Assembly (NCBI GenBank): GCA_963700045.1
Contig: CAVOWK010000015.1
Span: 1 to 64,000, forward strand
Origin: RPQJ01 sp963700045
Lineage (GTDB): Bacteria > Pseudomonadota > Gammaproteobacteria > Steroidobacterales > Steroidobacteraceae
Reading direction: 5' to 3'
DNA: 64,000 bases
A model generated the notes under the pieces. That model saw only the letters and a program-made list of their open reading frames with translations, was not told where the DNA came from and did not search any database. This document shows, in pieces, positions 1-7,996 of the stretch. Every line of letters starts with the position of its first letter. Position 1 is the first letter of the stretch. A program made the position numbers and the translations under genes.

Positions 1-604
1 TTCGCCGGCATGGCGCAGTCCTTCTACCAGCCGCAGGCCTTGCGAGCGGCCGCCAGTGCGTCGACCGCCTCGAAATCCCGGATTCCGCTCAACGGATCGC
101 GCCGGCGTAACGACTCGTCGAAAGCCACATTGCTGTGCGACGTGAACTGCCCGCCGTAACGGGAAGGACCGTAGACGACCAGCAAGCCGTCGTCGCTCGT
201 AGCACGCGGCCGACACCGCGGAACATGGCCTGCACCTGCGGCCACGACACGATGTGCAGCGTGTTGGCGGTGTATACGGCGTCGACGCTGTCCGCGTCGC
301 ACGGCCAGGTCCCCTGCTCGACGTCGAGTTCGAAGGGCGGGAGCAGGTTGCACGAGCCTTCGATTTCGATGCGCGCCGCCAGCGATGCCGAGGCCTCGAG
401 CTGCTCGGTCGGCTGCCAGCTGAGTCGCGGCAGGTGACGCGCGAAATGAACCGCGTGCTGCCCCGTACCCGCGCCGATCTCGAGCACCAGTCCGGCCTGG
501 TGGCCGAGCCAGCGTTGCAGCACCTCGAGGATCGGGCCCTTGTTGCGTTCGCACGCCTCCGAAAAAGGCAGCGGCTGCACGAACGGGTGCGGGGGCCTGT
601 TCAT
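1..604 (-). pseudogene. DUF938 SAM-dependent methyltransferase-like protein, frameshifted and cut by the window edge
   Basis: The first 130 or so residues form a Rossmann methyltransferase fold with the SAM-binding string LEIGAGTGQH near residue 42, followed by TANTLHIVSWPQ, which is characteristic of DUF938 proteins. The frame then breaks near base 207: the expected continuation (DDGLLVVYGPSRYGGQFT) sits in another frame, consistent with one missing base. Two more breaks occur near bases 45 and 18; after compensating for them the reading GLRLVE then DCAMPA resembles the usual DUF938 C-terminus. The gene starts 11 bases after the amidohydrolase stop, so the two are probably co-transcribed. 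The substrate of DUF938 is not known. Three indels within 200 bases suggest poor sequence here or real decay. Confidence 0.75.
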
Positions 605-614
605 TGGCCGTGCG

Positions 615-2042
615 TCAGCCCGGGCCGTCCTTGAACTCGACGCCGTCCTTCATGACGAAAGGCACGCGCTTCAGCACGGTGACGTCGCTGAGCGGGTCGC
701 CGTCGACGGCGATGAGGTCGGCCCGCTTCCCAGGCTCGATCGTTCCCACGTCGGCCTGCAGGCCGAGCAGGTCCGCCGCATTGACGGTGGCTGCCTGCAA
801 CGCCGCGGCCGGCGTCATGCCGTGCTTGATCATCAATTCGAATTCGTCGGCGTTGCGGCCATGCTTGCTCACGCCGGCGTCGGTGCCGAACGCGATCTTG
901 ACGCCCTTGGGCACGGACTTGCGCAGCGACTCGCCGGTCACCCTGATGCGCCACTCGACCTTCGCCCGCACCTGCGGCGAATACGCCTCGGGGTTCGCGG
1001 CCAGCCGCTCGATGTAACCATTCACGGTGGACAGCGTCGGCACGTAATAGGTGCCCGCCTTCACCATCAATGCGATGCATTCATCGTCGAGCATCGTGCC
1101 GTGCTCGATGGAATCGACACCGGCCATGAGCGCGACCTTGATGCCGTCCGCACCGTGCGCATGCACCGCGACTTTCTTGCCATAGAGTCTTGCGGCTTCG
1201 ACGATCGCGCGCGCCTCGTCGTCGAACATCTGCTGGCCGAGACCCGCGCCCACCTGGCTGTTGACCCCGCCGGTCGTGGCGATCTTGATCACGTCCACGC
1301 CACGACCTACCTGGATCCGCACGGCGCGGCGACAGGACTCCACGCTGTCACACAGGTTGTCGTGCGCGTGCAGCACTTCGCGGAAGTCCTCGCGGTAGCC
1401 GAGCGCTGCGTCCATGTGCCCTGACGTCGTCGAGATCGACCGCCCCGCGTCGACGATGTTCGGCCCCACCACCTTGCCTGCGCGGATCGCGTCCCGCAGT
1501 GCGAGCGTGACACCGTGTTCGTCGCCGAGGTTGCGCACCGTCGTGAAGCCGGCGCGCAGCGTCTTGTGCGCATTGGCAAGCGCGTTGTATGCGAGTTCGG
1601 CGTCCTCGGCCTGCACGTCCTCCAGCTGTCCCATCTGCCCGCCCGTATCCGAAACCAGGTGCACGTGACTGTCGATCAGTCCCGGCAGCACGAAACGCGT
1701 GCGCTGGTCGATCACGCGCTGACTGCCCGGCACGTCGATGAATCCATCACGCACTTCACTGATGCGCCCGTCACGGATGACGATCGTGCTCGGCCCACGC
1801 GGCGCCTTGCCCGGGTGATCGAGCAGTCGCCCGGCATGGACCACGACGATGGCCTGCGGTGTCGTCTTGGCGCCTCCAGCCGCAATCGTGGGTGGCGGAT
1901 CGGCCGCCCAGACAGAGCCCGCCGCCGCTGCGGCAATCAGGGTGGTCGAACAGGGTGCGAAGCGGGGTCGATGTGTGGTGCACGGGCAGTCTCGACGGCT
2001 GGAGGCCGGACAGTCTATTGTCGGTGCCCTCGCAACGTCCAT
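615..2042 (-). CDS. Exported amidohydrolase (imidazolonepropionase/prolidase-like, metal-dependent)
   Basis: A binuclear-metal amidohydrolase. Visible motifs are the HxH of DSHVHL near residue 126, a likely carboxylated lysine in VIKIATTGG, the metal histidines in AVHAHG and SIEHG, and the catalytic aspartate in FGTDAG. The order and the C-terminal GTIEPGKRADL motif match the family that includes secreted prolidases and imidazolonepropionase-like enzymes. Hydrolysis of a cyclic amide or of a dipeptide is the family expectation; the substrate is unknown. An alanine-rich stretch ending VWA-AD near residues 35-47 looks like a Sec signal peptide, so the enzyme is probably periplasmic. The start is uncertain: the only ATG in frame lies 12 bases from the divergent gamma-glutamyltransferase start and gives an implausibly long n-region, so the true start may be an unusual codon further in. 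Confidence 0.8.
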   Translation of the reverse strand: MDVARAPTIDCPASSRRDCPCTTHRPRFAPCSTTLIAAAAAGSVWAADPPPTIAAGGAKTTPQAIVVVHAGRLLDHPGKAPRGPSTIVIRDGRISEVRDGFIDVPGSQRVIDQRTRFVLPGLIDSHVHLVSDTGGQMGQLEDVQAEDAELAYNALANAHKTLRAGFTTVRNLGDEHGVTLALRDAIRAGKVVGPNIVDAGRSISTTSGHMDAALGYREDFREVLHAHDNLCDSVESCRRAVRIQVGRGVDVIKIATTGGVNSQVGAGLGQQMFDDEARAIVEAARLYGKKVAVHAHGADGIKVALMAGVDSIEHGTMLDDECIALMVKAGTYYVPTLSTVNGYIERLAANPEAYSPQVRAKVEWRIRVTGESLRKSVPKGVKIAFGTDAGVSKHGRNADEFELMIKHGMTPAAALQAATVNAADLLGLQADVGTIEPGKRADLIAVDGDPLSDVTVLKRVPFVMKDGVEFKDGPG

Positions 2043-2054
2043 GCCTTCCCCAAC

Positions 2055-3851
2055 ATGCCAATTTTCGACCGCTGCCACGTCCGCGGCGCGCCTGTCGCCC
2101 TGTCGGCACTGTTCGCCCTGCTCGCCATGGGCGCTGCCGGTTGCCGCCATGCGCCGGCCCCCGCTGACACCGGCACGGCGGGCGAACCGCCTGCGTCGCA
2201 CGCGGTATCGGTTCCGCACGTCGAGCTGACGCCGGGGGTCGCCGCTGCGAATCCGATTGCCGTCGAAGCGGGGCTCGAAGTCCTGCGCGCCGGTGGCGGT
2301 GCTGCCGACGCCGCGGTTGCCGTGCAGGCAGCGCTGGGACTCGTCGAGCCGCAGAGCTCGGGCCTGGGCGGCGGCGCCTTCCTGCTCTATTACGATGCGC
2401 AGACGGGCGCGATCACCGCGTTCGATGGCCGTGAGACCGCCCCGGCGGGCGCGACTCCCGGCATGTTCCTGGACGAAAACGGCGCACCGCTTTCGTATCA
2501 GGATGCGGTCACCAGCGGACGCTCGACGGGCGTACCAGGTGCTGTCGCGATGCTGGGCCTCGTGCACTCGAAGCATGGCCGGTTGCCATGGCAGTCGTTG
2601 TTCGATGCGCCGATCCGCGCGGCCGAGCAGGGCTTCGTCGTGCCGCAGCGACTTGGCAGATTCGCCAACAGCACGTTCGCGCAGGCGACTTTGCCGGACG
2701 CACGCGCGCTGTTCGCCAAGCCCGACGGTACCATCGTCAAGGCGGGCGACACGCTGCGCAACCCGGCCTACGCGGAAACACTGCGTACGATCGCCACGCG
2801 GGGACCGCGTGCATTGCTCGAAGGCCCGCTCGCGGAACAGATCGTCGCGCGCACGCGGGATGCACCCCGCCCCGGCACGTTGACGCTCGAGGACATGGCG
2901 GCCTTTCACCCCGCCGAAGTGCAGCCGCTGTGCCGCACGTTCCGCCTCTACCTGGTCTGCGTGCCACCGCCGCCATCGAGCGGTGTCGGCGTGCTCGAAG
3001 TGCTGGGACTGCTCGAACGCACGGACATTGCGTCGCGTGGGCCGACGGATCCGCAGGCGTGGCTGCTCTTCGCCGAGGCGAGCCGGCTGATGTACGCCGA
3101 CCGCGATCGTTACGTCGCCGATCCGCGTTTCGTCGCCGTTCCCGTCGAAGGCATGCTCGACAAGGGCTATCTCGACAACCGCGCACAACTGATCGGCGAG
3201 CGCGCGGCTGCAGGCGCTCCCGACGCAGGCACTCCGCCCGGTGCCGTGATGACGCGCTCAGGGGTAGATGCAACGGACGAGGTGCCGGGTACGAGCCACT
3301 TCGTCATCGTCGACGACCACGGCGACGTGATCTCGATGACCAGCTCGGTGGAGTCATTGTTCGGCTCGGGACGCGCGGTCGGCGGATTCTTCCTGAACAA
3401 CCAGCTCACCGACTTCTCGTTCACGGACGTCGACGCGGCCGGTCGCCCCGTGGCGAATGCCGTCGCTGGCGGCAAGCGGCCCCGTTCCTCGATGTCGCCG
3501 GCGATCGTGCTGCGCAAGGCGGACGGCGCGTTCGTGGCCGCGGTCGGCTCGCCGGGCGGGTCAGCCATCCTCGCTTACAACGCCAAGGTGCTGATCGGAC
3601 TGCTGGCCTGGGACCTGCCGCTGCAGGACGCGATCAACCTGCCCAACGTGATCGCGCGCGGCGCCGATTTCTACGGCGAGATGCCGCGCATTTCCGCAGA
3701 GCTGTCGGCGCAGCTGGCGGCGAAGGGCGTCGCACTCAAGTCGGGCCGAGGCGAAGAGTCCGGCCTGCACGGCGTGGCCGTGCGCGGCAATCCGCCGGCG
3801 TTCGAGACGGGTGCGGATCCGCGGCGCGAGGGCGTCTGGAAGCCGCAATAG
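2055..3851 (+). CDS. Gamma-glutamyltransferase, lipoprotein-like
   Basis: A 598-residue gamma-glutamyltranspeptidase proenzyme. Family members cut themselves before a catalytic threonine and then transfer or hydrolyse the gamma-glutamyl group of glutathione and related peptides. The nucleophile is Thr413 in the conserved PGTSHF context; downstream lie the SMTSSVE and SSMSPAIV strings that line the active site. The N-terminus has a hydrophobic stretch ending GAAGC, a relaxed lipobox, which suggests a lipoprotein in the cell envelope. The chosen ATG gives a complete signal region. The gene is divergent from the amidohydrolase and convergent with the AGCS symporter, with 3 bases between the stops. 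A peptide- or glutathione-scavenging role beside an amino-acid symporter is plausible but inferred. Confidence 0.93.
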   Translation: MPIFDRCHVRGAPVALSALFALLAMGAAGCRHAPAPADTGTAGEPPASHAVSVPHVELTPGVAAANPIAVEAGLEVLRAGGGAADAAVAVQAALGLVEPQSSGLGGGAFLLYYDAQTGAITAFDGRETAPAGATPGMFLDENGAPLSYQDAVTSGRSTGVPGAVAMLGLVHSKHGRLPWQSLFDAPIRAAEQGFVVPQRLGRFANSTFAQATLPDARALFAKPDGTIVKAGDTLRNPAYAETLRTIATRGPRALLEGPLAEQIVARTRDAPRPGTLTLEDMAAFHPAEVQPLCRTFRLYLVCVPPPPSSGVGVLEVLGLLERTDIASRGPTDPQAWLLFAEASRLMYADRDRYVADPRFVAVPVEGMLDKGYLDNRAQLIGERAAAGAPDAGTPPGAVMTRSGVDATDEVPGTSHFVIVDDHGDVISMTSSVESLFGSGRAVGGFFLNNQLTDFSFTDVDAAGRPVANAVAGGKRPRSSMSPAIVLRKADGAFVAAVGSPGGSAILAYNAKVLIGLLAWDLPLQDAINLPNVIARGADFYGEMPRISAELSAQLAAKGVALKSGRGEESGLHGVAVRGNPPAFETGADPRREGVWKPQ

Positions 3852-3854
3852 CCG

Positions 3855-5204
3855 TCAGTCCTGCAGAGCCCGGGCGAGACCTGCGCGCGTCAACTGCACG
3901 ACGACTGGTGACAGTGCCAGCAGCGCGATCAGGTTCGGAATTGCCATCAGCGCGTTGAGCGTGTCGGCGATGGTCCATGCGAGGTCGAGCTGCGTGACTG
4001 CACCGAAGAACACCATGAGCGTCCAGACGATGCGGTACGGCAGGATCGTCCAGTCGCCCACCAGGTACTGCCAGCAACGCTCGCCGTAGTACGCCCAGCC
4101 GAGAATGGTCGTGAGCGCGAAAATGCCCAGCGCGACCGCGACGACCTCGCCGCCGATGCCGGGCATTGCCGACTGGAACGCGGCTTGCGTCAGTGCGGCG
4201 CCCGTCTTGCCGGACTGCCAGGCGCCCGAGACCACGATCGCAAGACCCGTCATCGTGCAGACCACGAGGGTGTCGAAAAACGTGCCCATCATGCCGATCA
4301 GGCCGCTGCGCACCGGATCGTTGCTCATGCCCGCTGCCTGCGCGATGCCGGCCGTGCCCAGGCCCGCTTCGTTCGAGAAGATGCCGCGTGCCACGCCGTA
4401 GCGGATCGCGGCCATCATCGCCGCGCCGGCGAAGCCACCGACCGCCGCGGTACCGGTGAAGGCTGTTGCGAAAATCAGCGTGAACGCCTGCGGAATACTG
4501 CGCCAGTGGAATGCGAGCACGACCAGGGCCGCGATCACGTAGCCGATCGCCATGAACGGGACGAGCCAGTTCGCAACCGACGCGATGCGCTTGATGCCGC
4601 CCAGGATGACAGCACCGGTGATGACCGTGAGCACGATGCCGGTGACGACCGGGGTGATGCTGAACGAACCCTGCATCGCGGCCGCGATGCTGTTCGACTG
4701 CACCATGTTGCCGATGCCGAAGCCGGCGAGGCCGCCGAACAACGCGAACGCGGTGCCGAGCCAGGCCCAGCGCGGGCCCAGACCATTGCGGATGGCGTAC
4801 ATCGGGCCACCGACGAAACGTCCCTTCTTGTCTCGCTCGCGGAAGTGCACCGCCAGCAGCACCTCGGCGTACTTGGTGGCCATGCCGACCAGCGCCGTCA
4901 TCCACATCCAGAACACCGCGCCGGGGCCGCCAAGCGCCACAGCCGTGGCCACGCCCGCGATGTTGCCGACACCGATGGTCGCGGCGAGGCACGTCATCAG
5001 CGCCGAGTACGGACTGACCTCGCCGTGGGCTTCGTCACCGCCCCGGCCGCTCCAAACCAGCCGCAGGCCGGCACCGATCTTGCGCACCGGCATGCCGCCG
5101 AGCAGCACCTGCAGATACAGACCGGTGCCGAGGATCAGCACCAACATGGCCGGGCCCCACACGAACGAGTCGAGGGCGTTGATCCAGTCGGTGAACGTTG
5201 TCAT
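3855..5204 (-). CDS. Alanine/glycine:cation symporter (AGCS family)
   Basis: A 449-residue inner-membrane protein with about ten hydrophobic segments and the AGCS signatures ATIGVGNIAGVATA and GGPGAVFWMW in the first third, followed by GGPMYAI. Members import alanine, glycine or related small amino acids with sodium or protons. The length is typical for the family. The ATG start is preceded by GGGAG. The neighbouring exported gamma-glutamyltransferase could release amino acids for it to import, which is inference from position. Nothing in the sequence fixes the exact substrate. Confidence 0.93.
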   Translation of the reverse strand: MTTFTDWINALDSFVWGPAMLVLILGTGLYLQVLLGGMPVRKIGAGLRLVWSGRGGDEAHGEVSPYSALMTCLAATIGVGNIAGVATAVALGGPGAVFWMWMTALVGMATKYAEVLLAVHFRERDKKGRFVGGPMYAIRNGLGPRWAWLGTAFALFGGLAGFGIGNMVQSNSIAAAMQGSFSITPVVTGIVLTVITGAVILGGIKRIASVANWLVPFMAIGYVIAALVVLAFHWRSIPQAFTLIFATAFTGTAAVGGFAGAAMMAAIRYGVARGIFSNEAGLGTAGIAQAAGMSNDPVRSGLIGMMGTFFDTLVVCTMTGLAIVVSGAWQSGKTGAALTQAAFQSAMPGIGGEVVAVALGIFALTTILGWAYYGERCWQYLVGDWTILPYRIVWTLMVFFGAVTQLDLAWTIADTLNALMAIPNLIALLALSPVVVQLTRAGLARALQD

Positions 5205-5266
5205 GAACTCCCCTGTGCGCGAGATTGCCGGACAGTCGCTGCCATCCTGGCCTGCCGCACGTTACC

Positions 5267-6225
5267 TCAGTTCCCGGTCGCGCGACAGCGCGCCACGCCG
5301 GCGTCCCGCACGCGCCCCTCGACGTCGATGAATCGCCACGAGTAGCTGCCGCGCTCGAGCGCCAGTTGCAGCACGCCGTGTTCGAGCACCCGCGCTTTGC
5401 TGCGGTACGGCGGCTTCCAGAAGCCGTAAAGCCTTGCGCCACCGGTACCGACGACGAATTGCCGCGGCGCCTGGCCGCATCGCGCGACGGCTGCCCTTCC
5501 GCATCGAGGGGATCGAAGCGTTCGTAAAAGTGTTCGTGCCCGCTCAGCACCAGGTCGGCGCCATGGCGGTCGAGCAGTTTCCAGAAGGGCCGCATCCTGT
5601 CACCCGAACCCCGATGCATGCCCGACGAATACAGCGGCGCGTGCCACATGACGAGCAGGCAGCCTTGCGGCCGCGCAGGCGCTTGCGCATCTTCAGCGAA
5701 GAGCCGAACCAGCCACTCGTACTGGGCCTGCAATGCACTGCCATCGACGTTGCTGTCGAGCGCGATCAGGCGCCAGTCCTCGGTCAACGGGCGGGCGAAA
5801 GCAATGAAGCCACCGTCATTCAACGCATCGAAACCGAAGTACTCACTGAAGTCACCCGCATTGCCGCGGACGTAGTCGTGGTTGCCGGGCGTGACCAGCG
5901 TCGCCGCACGGTGCCGGCCCCAGGTCGGCTCGTAGCACGAGGCCAGCGTCTGCGCGTCGCCTTGCGGATAGGCCATGTCGCCGAGACCGAGCACCAGCGC
6001 GCCGTCGGGCACGAGTCGCGACGTGCGCTCAGCCACCGAATCCGCAGGTGCACTGTGACCGCAGTCGGCGATGTCGCCAACGGCGTAGACCTGCAGGCCG
6101 GCCGTCGGCATCGCAGGCACGGTCGACGACGCTGGTGGCCGGGTGGTTGCGATACAACCGGCAAGCACCACCACTGCGACAAGCGCAGCACTGGTCCGGC
6201 CGGAGGCGAAAGCGCGTTTCGTCAT
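5267..6225 (-). pseudogene. Metallophosphoesterase lipoprotein (purple acid phosphatase-like), one frameshift
   Basis: The N-terminus is a lipoprotein signal peptide with lipobox VLAGC at about residue 24. The body carries calcineurin-like phosphoesterase motifs: GDIAD, GLGDMAYPQG, GNHDYV, MWHAPLYS and SGHEHFYERF, in family order, so the dinuclear metal site is intact. After the SGHEH block the frame breaks near bases 5456-5470. The next frame supplies the expected C-terminal sandwich (QFVVGTGGARLYGF, then SWRFIDVEGRV) and stops at 5267, which restores a 319-residue protein if one base is missing. Family members hydrolyse phosphate esters in the periplasm; the substrate is unknown. The break may be a sequence error rather than decay. 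Confidence 0.8.
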
Positions 6226-6249
6226 CCGACGGAGCGTCCCGCGGATCGG

Positions 6250-6627
6250 TCAGCCGGCCTTCCAGCAGTAGCAGTTGATCTTGTGTCCATCGAGGTCGCG
6301 GAAATAGCCCGCGTAGAACCCGTCGGTGCCGCGCGGACCCGGGGCGCCTTCGTCCTTCCCGCCGAGCGCGATGGCCTGCCGATGGACTTCGTCCACTTTC
6401 GCGTTGCTGTCGACGACCAGCGCGACCATCACGCCGTTGCCAGACGAGGCCGGCTTGCCGTCATACGGCTTGATGACACCCAGCGCAGGCTTGTCGAGGG
6501 ACACGGCCCACGCCACCATGGTCTCGGACTCCATGAACCGGCCGGCACCCAGCAGCTTGAGCAACTCGTCGTAAAACGCGGCCGCCCGCGGGATGTCGTT
6601 CGAGCCCAGCGTGACATATCCGATCAT
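6250..6627 (-). CDS. VOC (glyoxalase/bleomycin-resistance) family protein
   Basis: A 125-residue single-domain vicinal-oxygen-chelate protein. It opens with MIGYVTLGSNDIPRAAAFYD, typical of the first beta-alpha-beta unit, and ends with FRDLDGHKINCYCW, the usual last strand. This group of stand-alone VOC proteins contains lyases and dioxygenases but most members have no assigned reaction. The methionine at 6627 is chosen because it begins the conserved fold directly. The gene ends 24 bases upstream of the metallophosphoesterase start on the same strand and diverges from the LOG-family gene. Confidence 0.85.
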   Translation of the reverse strand: MIGYVTLGSNDIPRAAAFYDELLKLLGAGRFMESETMVAWAVSLDKPALGVIKPYDGKPASSGNGVMVALVVDSNAKVDEVHRQAIALGGKDEGAPGPRGTDGFYAGYFRDLDGHKINCYCWKAG

Positions 6628-6703
6628 TGGTGTTGCGCTCCCTTCGGTATCATTCGAGTGTCGGCGCGTCCGGCATGGACGGCCGCAGCCCGGGAGAGTG
6701 TGC

Positions 6704-7447
6704 GTGACGAACGGGTCCGAAGGAAAGCACGAAACTTCGCTGCTGCAGCAGGTCGAGGGCACCGAGAAGCTCTTCCTGTCCGGCCGGCGCAACCGCGCGG
6801 CCGATCTTGAAAGCGCCGTGCGCTTCTTCCTGGAATTCCTCCACGGCTTCGAAAGCTTCGAATTCCACCAGCCGTGCGTCACGATCTTCGGTTCCGCGCG
6901 TTTTCACGAAGGCCATCGCTACTACCAGCTGGCGCGTGAGGTCGGATTCGAGCTGGGAAGAGCCGGTTTTGCGGTGATGACGGGCGGCGGATCGGGAATC
7001 ATGGAAGCCGCGAATCGCGGCGCGCGCGAGGCCGGTGCCTTGAGCCTCGGCTGCAACATCCGGCTGCCGCGCGAGCAGAAGCCCAACGACTACCTCGACC
7101 GCTTCATCGGTTTCGAGCATTTCTTCGTGCGCAAGGTGATGCTCGTGAAGTACTCGTGCGCATTCGTCGTGATGCCGGGCGGCTTCGGCACGCTCGACGA
7201 AGCGTTCGAACTCGCCACGCTGGTGCAGAACGGCAAGATCGAGCGCTTTCCGTTGATCGCGGTGGGACGGGACTTCTGGGGCGAGATGCAGCAGTTTCTC
7301 GAGCGGACGCTGGTGGGCGAAGGAACCATCACGCGCGAGGAGCTTGCGCTGTTGCGTCTCGCGGATACGGCGGATGAAGTCGTGCGTATCGCGCGCGAAG
7401 CACCAGGGGCTCGCCAGAATCGTCCGGTACCCGGCCAGGTGCCGTAG
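6704..7447 (+). CDS. LOG-family (TIGR00730) Rossmann-fold nucleotide hydrolase
   Basis: A 247-residue cytoplasmic Rossmann protein with VMTGGGSGIMEAANRGA in the middle and the hallmark PGGFGTLDE near residue 160, which contains the catalytic arginine-glutamate region of the LOG/lysine-decarboxylase-like family. Members cleave the ribose from nucleoside 5'-monophosphates, including cytokinin nucleotides in plants; the bacterial role is often housekeeping nucleotide salvage. There is no ATG at the start of the fold. GTG at 6704 is preferred because GGGAG lies about 8 bases upstream; GTG at 6698 would add two residues. The gene is divergent from the VOC gene. Confidence 0.88.
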   Translation: MTNGSEGKHETSLLQQVEGTEKLFLSGRRNRAADLESAVRFFLEFLHGFESFEFHQPCVTIFGSARFHEGHRYYQLAREVGFELGRAGFAVMTGGGSGIMEAANRGAREAGALSLGCNIRLPREQKPNDYLDRFIGFEHFFVRKVMLVKYSCAFVVMPGGFGTLDEAFELATLVQNGKIERFPLIAVGRDFWGEMQQFLERTLVGEGTITREELALLRLADTADEVVRIAREAPGARQNRPVPGQVP

Positions 7448-7474
7448 CCGAATTCCGCTCGGGATGGCGCGCGC

Positions 7475-7996
7475 TCAAGCCGCCAGCAGGCCTTCAAGCA
7501 GTCGCCAGCGTTCCAGCTTCTGCGCAAATCGCAGCGAAGCGTGCGCCGGGCTCGTCGATGGCAGCAGGTGCAGCGGCAGCGACGACAGCGGTTCGGGCAG
7601 CACGGGCTGCACCCTGCGCAGGTAGAGCCGATGGGCCGTGCCGCCGTTGACGCAAACGTGGGCGATGCGGGGGTGCTCGCTGAAAAAGCGCTTGAAGTCG
7701 TTGGTCACGACGGTCGCCAGGTCGATCGCGGCATCGAGACTGCCTGGGCGCACCGCCTCCCTGCACACGTCCCACAGCGCAATGCCGCTCGCGCGCAGTC
7801 GATCGGCCCGCCCGGCGTAGGGAACGTCGAGTCCCGCGTCGAACAGTTCACCCATGATTCGCCAGAAAGCGTTGTGCGGCTGCGCGTAATACTGGCGTGC
7901 CGCGAGCGAGGCCCGACCAGGCAACGAACCCAGGATCAGGACGCGCGCGTCTGGCGCAGCAATCGGCGGGAAGCCCCGGGCCGCCAGAATTCTCAA
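7475..7996 (-). CDS. DNA-deoxyinosine glycosylase (UDG superfamily, family 6-like)
   Basis: A 173-residue member of the uracil-DNA glycosylase superfamily. Family 6 enzymes excise hypoxanthine from deaminated DNA as the first step of base-excision repair. The diagnostic strings are ILGSLPGRASL near residue 21, QYYAQPHNAFW, and the C-terminal LPSTSPAH, which corresponds to the second active-site motif. The start overlaps the stop of the upstream acyl-CoA dehydrogenase by four bases (ATGA), so the two are translationally coupled. This is an odd pairing of DNA repair with fatty-acid oxidation; it may only reflect read-through from a strong promoter. Confidence 0.88.
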   Translation of the reverse strand: MRILAARGFPPIAAPDARVLILGSLPGRASLAARQYYAQPHNAFWRIMGELFDAGLDVPYAGRADRLRASGIALWDVCREAVRPGSLDAAIDLATVVTNDFKRFFSEHPRIAHVCVNGGTAHRLYLRRVQPVLPEPLSSLPLHLLPSTSPAHASLRFAQKLERWRLLEGLLAA

